NCBI GenBank assembly: GCA_934358235.1
Contig: CAKRKK010000162.1
Span: 1 to 5,573 of the forward strand
Reading direction: 5' to 3'
Origin: an uncultured Lachnospira sp.
GTDB taxonomy: Bacteria > Bacillota > Clostridia > Lachnospirales > Lachnospiraceae
Length of the DNA stretch: 5,573 bases
In this document: positions 1 through 5,388 of the stretch, one piece after another
How the letters are laid out: every line of letters begins with the position of its first letter
Position numbering within the stretch: position 1 is the first letter of the stretch
Translations under genes and position numbers: made by a program
The notes under the pieces: generated by a model
The model's input: only the letters and a program-made list of their open reading frames with translations
The model's database searches: none
What the model was told of the DNA's origin: nothing

Positions 1-350
1 ACCTTTTTGTCTTCTGCTGCAGAGTCATCTACATTAACATATATTACCTTATTATCTGCATTTTTATCTGCATTGATTACTAAAGACTTAATATTATCTG
101 CTGCAAATAAAACATCTGCTGCTTCACCTGCGCCTGTTTTAACCGATGCACTTATGTCTGCATAATCATTACTCTGTGTATCATAAAATGCATCTACATA
201 TCCATCTGTTTTAATATTACATGGAACGACTTCGCTATCCCATGCAGCCTTTGTATCATTCAGATTAAGCCAGTACCATGTCTTAGCTGGAAGTGCATTT
301 ATCTTATATTCACTCATATTACTCATATTGCTCTCCATTTCTGTATACAT
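1..350 (-). CDS. sufD: SufD, N-terminal part (runs off the left edge)
   Basis: This is the first 116 codons of a minus-strand reading frame that stays open to the left edge. SufD partners SufB in the SufBCD scaffold complex that assembles Fe-S clusters in the cytoplasm. After a short leader the protein reads INALPAKTWYWLNLNDTKAA, which matches the 'LPAxTWxWLxxN' opening I know from clostridial SufD proteins. Its place directly after sufB, 59 bases downstream, supports the call. The conserved C-terminal beta-helix core lies outside the window. The start is ambiguous: in-frame ATG codons begin at 350, 338, 326 and 317. The ATG at 350 has AAAGG ten bases upstream; the ATG at 326 has GGAG six bases upstream. 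I chose the longest form. It is probably co-transcribed with sufB because no terminator lies between them. The N-terminus of SufD is its least conserved part, so identification rests on the short motif plus gene order. Confidence 0.86.
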   Translation of the reverse strand, partial: MYTEMESNMSNMSEYKINALPAKTWYWLNLNDTKAAWDSEVVPCNIKTDGYVDAFYDTQSNDYADISASVKTGAGEAADVLFAADNIKSLVINADKNADNKVIYVNVDDSAAEDKK

Positions 351-409
351 CCAGTAATTACCTTTCCTTGATAATTTCTATATGAAATACACATTTATAA
401 ATATATTAA

Positions 410-1816
410 TCAGCCTATGCTTCCCTTCATCTCAAGTCTGATAAGATTATTCATCTCAATAGCATACTCGAGAGGAAGCTCCTTAGATACATTATCTGCG
501 AATCCACTTACAATGCAGGCTCTTGCATCTTCTTCTGTCATACCGCGTGACATAAGGTAGAATACAGCCTCATCACTTATACTTCCTATCTGTGCCTCAT
601 GACCTACATTAGCCTTTCTTGTCCTGATATCCATTGCTGGTATAGTATCCGAACGTGATATCTTATCAAGCATAAGTGACTGACAGGATACTGCTGCCTT
701 AGAATTCTCTGCCTGCTTATTTACTACAACTGAAGATCTGAAGGTACTTACACCGCCATCCTTAGAGATTGACTTTGTATTAATATACGAGCTTGTATTC
801 TTGGCTGCATGCACTACCTTAGCACCTGTATCAAGATTCTGTCCCTTACCAGCAAATGTAATTCCGGTAAATTCCATTCTTGAGCCCTCACCTTTAAGAA
901 TACTCATTGGATAAAGGTATGAAACGTGTGAACCGAATGAACCTGATACCCACTCAATAGTTCCACCCTCCTCAACAATAGCTCTCTTAGTATTAAGGTT
1001 ATACATATTCTTTGACCAGTTTTCTATTGTGGAATATCTAAGCTTTGCATTTTTCCCTACAAACAATTCCACACAGCCAGCGTGGAGATTAGCAACATTA
1101 TACTTTGGTGCTGAACATCCTTCAATAAAGTGAAGGTCTGCCCCCTCATCTACTATAATAAGTGTATGTTCGAACTGGCCTGCACCTGGTGCGTTAAGCC
1201 TGAAATATGATTGAAGTGGTATCTCAACTGAAACTCCCTTTGGAACATATACAAACGAACCACCTGACCACACAGCACCGTGAAGTGCTGCAAACTTATG
1301 ATCACTTGGTTTAACAAGCTTCATAAAATGTGTTCTTACCATATCTGCATACTCACCCTTAAGTGCACTTTCCATATCTGTGTATACAACACCAAGCTCT
1401 GCAACCTCTTTTTTCACATTGTGATATACAAGCTCTGAATCATACTGTGCACCAACTCCTGCAAGTGACTTTCTTTCTGCCTGTGGAATACCAAGTCTTT
1501 CAAAGGTATTCTTTATATCATCAGGAACATCTGACCATTTGGCCTTCATATTAGTATTAGGTCTTACATAAGTAACAATATTGTCCATATTAAGACCTTC
1601 TATTGATGGCCCCCAGTCTGGAACCTGCATATTGTTATATATCTGTAATGCTTCAAGACGGAAATTCTGCATCCAGGCCGGATCATTCTTTTCCTTTGAA
1701 AGCTTCTCAACTATCTCTGGAGTAAGACCTGCATTAATCCTATATGCATCCTTTTCCTCATCCTTGAAATCATATATATTTCTGTCTATATCTTCAACAT
1801 ATGTCTTTTCTTTCAT
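410..1816 (-). CDS. sufB: SufB, Fe-S cluster assembly scaffold protein
   Basis: SufB is the scaffold subunit of the cytoplasmic SufBCD complex. It accepts sulfur from the cysteine desulfurase system and, with SufD and the SufC ATPase, builds nascent Fe-S clusters. The 468-residue protein has the usual SufB length and is recognisable throughout, including AALHGAVWSGGSFVYVPKGV at about 177-195, FEHTLIIVDEGADLHFIEGCSAP at about 215-237, and the C-terminal segment with GHEAQIG at 405-411 and SGF…ELPLEYA at 437-452. By alignment from memory, Cys378 (in VSCQSLM) corresponds to the essential E. coli SufB Cys405. His406-Glu407 correspond to the neighbouring His433/Glu434, and Cys234 to the cysteine at the entry of the proposed sulfur-transfer tunnel. 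The ATG is preceded by GAGGAG about 11 bases upstream, a slightly long spacing. It lies 74 bases after sufC and 59 before sufD, in an apparent operon. Nothing looks truncated or degenerate. Confidence 0.98.
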   Translation of the reverse strand: MKEKTYVEDIDRNIYDFKDEEKDAYRINAGLTPEIVEKLSKEKNDPAWMQNFRLEALQIYNNMQVPDWGPSIEGLNMDNIVTYVRPNTNMKAKWSDVPDDIKNTFERLGIPQAERKSLAGVGAQYDSELVYHNVKKEVAELGVVYTDMESALKGEYADMVRTHFMKLVKPSDHKFAALHGAVWSGGSFVYVPKGVSVEIPLQSYFRLNAPGAGQFEHTLIIVDEGADLHFIEGCSAPKYNVANLHAGCVELFVGKNAKLRYSTIENWSKNMYNLNTKRAIVEEGGTIEWVSGSFGSHVSYLYPMSILKGEGSRMEFTGITFAGKGQNLDTGAKVVHAAKNTSSYINTKSISKDGGVSTFRSSVVVNKQAENSKAAVSCQSLMLDKISRSDTIPAMDIRTRKANVGHEAQIGSISDEAVFYLMSRGMTEEDARACIVSGFADNVSKELPLEYAIEMNNLIRLEMKGSIG

Positions 1817-1865
1817 GTTTTAAGGAACTCCTCTCTGAATTACGTTTTAGTCCTTTTCATATAAA

Positions 1866-1886
1866 ACAGCCAGCTTTACTGCCTGT
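1866..1886 (-). other. Small hairpin between sufC and sufB
   Basis: On the minus strand, ACAGGCAG is followed by a five-base loop (TAAAG) and CTGGCTGT, then TTTTAT. The arms pair over eight positions with one G-G mismatch. It starts five bases after the sufC stop codon and resembles a very weak terminator or an RNA-processing or stability element. The short interrupted stem and poor U-tract make full termination unlikely, so sufB is still expected to be read through from sufC. It could set the ratio of SufC to SufB, but that is inference. Confidence 0.3.
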
Positions 1887-1890
1887 CCTC

Positions 1891-2637
1891 TTAGTTTTCG
1901 TATGCTGCAAAGCCTTCTGTATTAATCTTGTCAACTAACGCTGCATCACCTGTATTAATAATCTTACCTTCAATCATAACATGTGTATAATCAACGGATA
2001 ATGCTTCAAGAATCTTTGTACTGTGAGTGATAATCAAAAGACTTCCGTCACATCTCTTCTGATATTCCTCTATACCTGCTGAAACAGTTCTTACAGCATC
2101 AACATCAAGTCCTGAATCAGTTTCATCAAGTATTGCAAGTGATGGCTTTAACATAAGAAGCTGTAATATTTCTGCCTTCTTCTTTTCACCACCTGAGAAG
2201 CCAACATTCAAATCTCTCTCGGCATAAGATTTATCCATATTAAGAAGCTCCATAGTTTTTTCTAATTCCTTCTTAAATTCCATAAAACGTATTCTCTTGC
2301 CTGTCTTTAGCTCTAACGCATTTCTTATAAATGAGCTGAGTGTTACACCTGGAACCTCGAGAGGATTCTGGAAGGATAAGAATATTCCATCCTTAGAACG
2401 CTCATTAACTGCCTCCTTAGTAATATTCTTTCCATCAAACCAGATTTCGCCCTTCTTAACCGTATATCTTGGGTTACCCATAATTGCATAGCCAAGAGTT
2501 GACTTACCAGTTCCATTAGGTCCCATAAGTACGTGTGTTTCTCCCTTTCCTATTGAAAGATCAACTCCGTGGAGTATCTCCTTATCTTCAACATCTACAT
2601 ACAGGTCTTTAATATTTAACAAATTCTTATCTGACAT
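1891..2637 (-). CDS. sufC: SufC, ABC-type ATPase of the SUF system
   Basis: SufC is the cytoplasmic ABC-type ATPase that binds SufB and SufD and drives the conformational change needed for Fe-S cluster assembly. It is not a transporter. The 248-residue length is normal for the family. Visible motifs in order are Walker A GPNGTGKST at 39-47, the Q-loop in FLSFQNPLEVPGV with Gln90, the ABC signature FSGGEKKKAEILQLLML starting at 147, Walker B LAILDETDSGLDVDA with Asp171-Glu172, and the H-loop His205 in IITHSTK. FSGGEKKKAEILQ and DETDSGLD are typical of SufC and distinguish it from transporter ATPases. The ATG has AAAGGA nine bases upstream. The gene lies 81 bases after the Rrf2 regulator gene and 74 before sufB, all on one strand, which fits a regulator-sufC-sufB-sufD operon. 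All catalytic motifs are intact. Confidence 0.98.
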   Translation of the reverse strand: MSDKNLLNIKDLYVDVEDKEILHGVDLSIGKGETHVLMGPNGTGKSTLGYAIMGNPRYTVKKGEIWFDGKNITKEAVNERSKDGIFLSFQNPLEVPGVTLSSFIRNALELKTGKRIRFMEFKKELEKTMELLNMDKSYAERDLNVGFSGGEKKKAEILQLLMLKPSLAILDETDSGLDVDAVRTVSAGIEEYQKRCDGSLLIITHSTKILEALSVDYTHVMIEGKIINTGDAALVDKINTEGFAAYEN

Positions 2638-2718
2638 AATAAATAATCCTTTCTCTATTCATAATTGTTATTTAATATAATTATTGTAATGTTCTTTACC
2701 GATACTACAAAGCTTATC

Positions 2719-3141
2719 TTATTCTCTATCACCTTTTGCAAGCTTTGCAACATCTTCAAGAGTCATATTATCAAAATAATCATTAATCAGCTTTGCTAAT
2801 CCCTCCCATATTGGAAGTGTGTAACAGGCACCTGATCTTTCACAGGTATTCTCTTCTGCCTTAAGACACGCAACTGGTGCTAACGAGCCTTCTGTAAGAT
2901 TGAGTATCTCACTTATTGAATACTCAGAAGGGTTTCTTGTTAGTCTGTAACCGCCGCCATGGCCACTTGCTGCTTCTATAAGATGAGCCTTAGACAGCAT
3001 TCTGGTAATCGTTTCCAGATACTTCTGCGACAGATCCTCCTTCTGTGATATTTCTTTAAGAGGAATATAATCATCGCTGTGATTAACTGCAAGATATACC
3101 ATAACTCTTAGGGCATACCTGCCTTTAGAAGAAATAACCAT
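2719..3141 (-). CDS. Rrf2-family regulator, IscR/SufR-like
   Basis: This 140-residue protein is an Rrf2-family transcription factor, a winged-helix DNA-binding protein that in several relatives carries an Fe-S cluster. The N-terminus MVISSKGRYALRVMVYLA is the classic family start. A helix-turn-helix spans about residues 26-54, and the wing is GHGGGYRLTR at 60-69. A cysteine cluster, Cys92, Cys100 and Cys106, occupies the region of the cluster ligands of E. coli IscR (Cys92, Cys98, Cys104). The residue three after the last cysteine is Leu109, not His as in E. coli. Being the first gene of the suf unit, it most likely represses suf when clusters are plentiful. A palindrome over its promoter (3266-3292) is the candidate target. 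The start is supported by AGGAA about nine bases upstream and by the family N-terminus. The alternative, a CymR-type cysteine-metabolism regulator, is less likely because of the cysteine cluster and the suf neighbours. I leave the symbol empty because IscR and SufR are not separable here. Confidence 0.93.
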   Translation of the reverse strand: MVISSKGRYALRVMVYLAVNHSDDYIPLKEISQKEDLSQKYLETITRMLSKAHLIEAASGHGGGYRLTRNPSEYSISEILNLTEGSLAPVACLKAEENTCERSGACYTLPIWEGLAKLINDYFDNMTLEDVAKLAKGDRE

Positions 3142-3191
3142 AACCTAATATTCCTTTCCATACATAATGGCTTTAACTAAAGTTTAACCTT

Positions 3192-3230
3192 CACTATATT
3201 CAGCCGTGATTAAACCGAACCTATATAGTG
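3192..3230 (-). other. Inverted repeat in the leader of the regulator-suf transcript
   Basis: CACTATAT (3192-3199) and ATATAGTG (3223-3230) form a perfect 8-bp inverted repeat separated by 23 bases. With a two-base bulge the arms extend to TTCACTATAT and ATATAGTG(TG)AA. It lies between the predicted promoter and the start codon of the Rrf2 gene, inside the expected untranslated leader. No U-run follows it directly, so it is not an ordinary terminator. It could be a leader hairpin that affects stability or translation, or a second protein-binding site. The stem is mostly A-T and could also arise by chance in AT-rich DNA. Confidence 0.35.
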
Positions 3231-3258
3231 TGAATTATTCTCAATAAAGCGTAATGAA

Positions 3259-3287
3259 ATAATATACCTATTCGCCTACTATGTCAA
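3259..3287 (-). promoter_or_regulatory. Sigma-A promoter of the regulator-suf operon
   Basis: On the minus strand a perfect -35 box TTGACA (3287-3282) is followed by a 17-base spacer and a -10 box TATTAT (3264-3259), one base from the TATAAT consensus. This is the best promoter match I saw in the window. The expected transcription start near 3252 would give a leader of about 110 bases before the Rrf2 ATG at 3141. The promoter lies just downstream of the terminator at 3352-3399, so it starts a separate transcription unit covering the regulator, sufC, sufB and sufD. Confidence 0.82.
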
Positions 3288-3292
3288 TAGGT
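3266..3292. promoter_or_regulatory. Candidate Rrf2/IscR-type operator over the suf promoter
   Basis: A 27-bp imperfect palindrome has perfect 7-bp outer arms, ACCTATT (3266-3272) and AATAGGT (3286-3292), plus three matching pairs near the centre. It covers the -35 box and most of the spacer of the promoter, so a bound protein would block RNA polymerase. Its size and dyad form fit the roughly 25-bp sites bound by Rrf2-family dimers. The minus-strand half TTGAC agrees with the YYGAC half of the E. coli IscR type 1 consensus, while the other half agrees poorly. Autoregulation by the adjacent Rrf2 protein is the natural inference; no binding is shown by the sequence itself. Confidence 0.6.
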
Positions 3293-3351
3293 GATTAACT
3301 GCTATCATAAATATATTTACGAAGATGTACGAAATATTTTAGTTTTAAATT

Positions 3352-3399
3352 AAAAAGGATGATATAAAGCTGTCAGGAAAACTTCATATCACCCTTTTT
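3352..3399 (-). terminator. Rho-independent terminator after the 230-residue gene
   Basis: The arms at 3399-3382 and 3369-3352 are each 18 bases, separated by a 12-base loop. Read as minus-strand RNA the stem pairs at every position, with two G-U wobbles, and ends in CCTTTTTAATTT, giving a U-tract. On the plus strand the same two positions are A-C mismatches, so the structure favours termination of minus-strand transcription. It begins 48 bases after the stop codon at 3448 and separates the unknown gene from the suf promoter. Confidence 0.87.
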
Positions 3400-3447
3400 A
3401 TAAAACCTTTCTTTTATTATTCGTAAACTATCGCTTATTCAATCACG

Positions 3448-4140
3448 TCAATCCGAAAGCTTTGCCTCCTGTCTAAGCTTTTTGATATCCTCATCACTTA
3501 CCCTGCCATCAAGAAAGTCTTCCCAGAAGCTCTTAGAGGCTGTAAAGCTCCAATCTGTGTTCTCATCGAAGCTGTCCAGAAAGTCAGTTACCTTCTTATA
3601 ATCACCCGCATGCTTATAGCTCATTCTCCACAATTCCACAGACTTGCCATTCTTACACTTTGTACATATAATGCCATCCTCTGTAAATGCTGTAACTGTC
3701 CACACAACATCTTTGTCTTCATCCATATCAGCAGCTGCACATTCTGTCACACCATCTGTTTTACTTATGCCTGTATCTGTGCTTCCTGTTAATGCAAGCT
3801 CCTGTTCTTTGGTTAACTCTTTCGCATCCTTTTCTTTTGCCACAAGCTTTTCAACTAAATTCTTAGCCGTTTCTTCTGACTTTTCTTTATTCTTTATGTT
3901 CACTTCCTCTTCATATCTTACAGCTTCCTTAAAATCATCAATAAACTTATCTACATGTTCCATAAGCTTATCCCATTCTTTATCACTCATATCCCTGATA
4001 TTAGTTGAAGTGCTATCATCTGCTTTCTTACCCGCATTGGCTATACAGCCGTCAAAAGAATCTGCTTTTTCTTTAGCTGTTTCTGATTCAGGCTTATACC
4101 CTGCATAATAATCCGTCTTATACCCTGTGTTTACCTGCAT
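3448..4140 (-). CDS. Uncharacterised lysine/acid-rich protein, probably a Lachnospiraceae family
   Basis: The function is unknown. The 230-residue protein has no signal peptide or membrane segment and is predicted cytosolic. Residues 1-50 are polar and probably disordered, opening MQVNTGYKTDYYAGY. Residues about 51-115 (DMSDKEWDKLMEHVDKFIDDFKE and on) are heptad-like, strongly charged and probably helical or coiled coil. Residues about 116-143 form an acidic linker. The C-terminal part, about 144-213, looks like a compact domain: VWTVTAFTEDGIICTKC, then VELWRMSYKHAGDYKKVTDFL, then SFWEDFLDGRVSDED. From memory, the pattern 'SDxEWxKLxxxVDKxIxxxKE … TxxGIxCxx … W … YxKVxxFLxxF … FWxDFLxGxxx' recurs in hypothetical proteins of Lachnospiraceae, sometimes as paralogues. 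I cannot verify this here, and I know of no assigned role. A CxxC pair sits at Cys159/Cys162. The start has AAAGGAG 12 bases upstream and AAAGGA four bases upstream. It is monocistronic, with terminators on both sides. Confidence 0.85.
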   Translation of the reverse strand: MQVNTGYKTDYYAGYKPESETAKEKADSFDGCIANAGKKADDSTSTNIRDMSDKEWDKLMEHVDKFIDDFKEAVRYEEEVNIKNKEKSEETAKNLVEKLVAKEKDAKELTKEQELALTGSTDTGISKTDGVTECAAADMDEDKDVVWTVTAFTEDGIICTKCKNGKSVELWRMSYKHAGDYKKVTDFLDSFDENTDWSFTASKSFWEDFLDGRVSDEDIKKLRQEAKLSD

Positions 4141-4258
4141 CTGTTCCTTTGTCTCCTTTCTGTGGTCACTCCATCAATCATAACCACTCTGCTCTCCTAT
4201 AAAGGTCCGAGCATTTTAATAATTAACAACATTTATATACATTCAAGATATATAAAAA
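4141..4258. other. Intergenic upstream region of the 230-residue gene, no clear promoter
   Basis: This AT-rich stretch must hold the promoter of the gene starting at 4140, because the preceding transcript ends at the hairpin 4259-4300. On the minus strand TTGAAT is visible about 100 bases before the ATG, but no good -10 box lies at 16-18 bases from it, so I do not assign a promoter. A short dyad GTGGT/ACCAC (4162-4166 and 4183-4187) is present with no supported role. I see no small gene or RNA here. Confidence 0.35.
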
Positions 4259-4300
4259 GCACTTTATTTCAATATGCATCAATCCATTGAAATAAAGTGC
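4259..4300 (-). terminator. Rho-independent terminator after the hydrolase gene
   Basis: GCACTTTATTTCAAT (4259-4273) and ATTGAAATAAAGTGC (4286-4300) form a perfect 15-bp inverted repeat around a 12-base loop. On the minus strand the stem is followed at once by TTTTTATATA, giving the U-tract of an intrinsic terminator. It lies about 80 bases after the hydrolase stop codon at 4381. The stem is AT-rich but long and perfect. On the plus strand the far side reads CATCC, not a T-run, so it is oriented for minus-strand transcripts. Confidence 0.88.
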
Positions 4301-4380
4301 CATCCTGACTTATTATATATCGTCATTATAATATAAAACTTTAATTCTTCTTACTGCCAGCAAACTAAAACGCATGTAAG

Positions 4381-5271
4381 TTAGAATCTTCTAAGGAACT
4401 TAACAAGTTCATCTATTGTCTTACTGCTTTCCTTAAGAAATGGTTCAAAAACGCAAAAAGCGTGTACCAGCTTCTTATCCTTCGGAAAATCTACAAGCTC
4501 ATACTCTTTCTTATTATCAGCCAGAGCTTTTTTAAAATCAAGCGTATACCTTCTTAAATAATCGTTATGGCTTGTAACAAGCCATACTGGCGCAAGAGCC
4601 TTAATAAGCTCTTTATTCCCAGGATTCACATACTTTCCGAATTCTGATTTCTTATAGCCCTTTCCGTACAGATACTTTGGAAGAAATAACCCAATCTTAT
4701 CAAAGCGGTTCGTATAAAACATGCCACTTATAAAGCCCAATGCATTAATATGTAATGATGAAGGCTTAACACCTGCTGCCTTAGCAATATCGCTGTTATT
4801 CTGAATTGCATTAGTATACATTATAAGACAGGCTCCTCCGCTGTCTCCAACCATATACACCTGCTTATCATCGCCTCCATCTGTTTTAATGCGCTCCTTT
4901 ATATAATCCATTGCCATAAAAACATCCCTGAACTGGTCATATATCGTACAGTCTGGAACAAGACGATATTCTACACTATACACAAGAAAGCCTCTTTTGC
5001 TAAGTAATGCACAGAAATACTTGTTAAAGCCCTTATTACCTATAATTAATCCACCGCCATGAATATTTATTATCACGGGAAGTAGCTTTCCTTCTGTATT
5101 CTTAGGACGGAATATATCAAGCATATGAGCTGGATTACCATCACTAGCATATGCAATATTTTCTGTGTATTCCACGCCCTTTGGCATAGTGAATTTCTTA
5201 TCTCTTTCCACACAGGACTTATCAAAATCACTTCTCTGCCTGTAGAATTGTTTTTTCATAACATCAGCCAT
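4381..5271 (-). CDS. Alpha/beta hydrolase, HSL-like esterase family
   Basis: This 296-residue protein is an alpha/beta-hydrolase of the hormone-sensitive-lipase-like (abhydrolase_3) esterase group, which typically cleaves carboxylic esters such as short-chain acyl or acetyl esters. Family marks are the oxyanion-hole motif HGGG at 71-74 after the strand LPVIINI, the EYRLVPD motif at 101-107, the nucleophile elbow GDSGGA with Ser144, the acid Asp237 in TSHNDYLR, and His270 in VHAFCVFEP. The triad is therefore complete. There is no signal peptide or membrane segment, so it is probably cytosolic. The length is normal for the family. The true substrate cannot be read from sequence; carbohydrate-ester deacetylation is one possibility in a gut or rumen anaerobe, but no carbohydrate gene is visible nearby. 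The ATG at 5271 has GAGGA 11 bases upstream; a later in-frame ATG at residue 5 lacks a better site. It lies 117 bases after a partial upstream gene and has its own terminator. Confidence 0.92.
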   Translation of the reverse strand: MADVMKKQFYRQRSDFDKSCVERDKKFTMPKGVEYTENIAYASDGNPAHMLDIFRPKNTEGKLLPVIINIHGGGLIIGNKGFNKYFCALLSKRGFLVYSVEYRLVPDCTIYDQFRDVFMAMDYIKERIKTDGGDDKQVYMVGDSGGACLIMYTNAIQNNSDIAKAAGVKPSSLHINALGFISGMFYTNRFDKIGLFLPKYLYGKGYKKSEFGKYVNPGNKELIKALAPVWLVTSHNDYLRRYTLDFKKALADNKKEYELVDFPKDKKLVHAFCVFEPFLKESSKTIDELVKFLRRF

Positions 5272-5355
5272 TAATATTTAATTCCTCACGTATTAATAAT
5301 TGTACTGCATATTATCTTAACTGATTAATTACTGAATAGCAATAAGTTTTTATTT

Positions 5356-5367
5356 ATGATTAATCAT
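5356..5367. promoter_or_regulatory. Palindrome ATGATTAATCAT upstream of the hydrolase gene
   Basis: A perfect 12-bp palindrome lies about 85 bases before the hydrolase start. A related minus-strand copy, TAATTAATCAG, lies at about 5321-5331, 36 bases closer to the gene and next to a possible -10 box (GATAAT). Without a loop it is not a terminator for the upstream gene. It could be a binding site for a dimeric regulator, but AT-rich palindromes of this size can occur by chance. No good -35 box accompanies the possible -10 box. Confidence 0.25.
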
Positions 5368-5388
5368 TTTTTACATCAAAATTGTTCT

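Noticed and set aside
1363..1823. Plus-strand open frames inside sufB (1363-1554 and 1581-1823)
   Set aside because: They are antisense to highly conserved sufB and their products resemble no known protein.
2297..2491. Plus-strand open frame of 64 codons inside sufC
   Set aside because: It is antisense to the conserved part of SufC and has no independent coding signs.
2661..2684. ATAATT…AATTAT hairpin between the regulator gene and sufC as a terminator or operator
   Set aside because: The stem is six A-T pairs with no G-C pair and no U-tract, and is likely by chance in this AT-rich gap. I saw no convincing internal promoter for sufC either.
3307..3345. Short direct repeat TTCGTA on the minus strand upstream of the suf promoter
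   Set aside because: There are only two six-base copies 11 bases apart in AT-rich DNA, with no further structure.
3644..4108. Plus-strand open frame of 154 codons
   Set aside because: It is antisense to the 230-residue gene and encodes an unnatural Ser/Phe-rich product, as expected when AAA/GAA/GAT-rich codons are read from the other strand. It has no supporting ribosome binding site.
4162..4187. GTGGT…ACCAC dyad upstream of the 230-residue gene
   Set aside because: Five-base arms are too short to support a site without conservation data.
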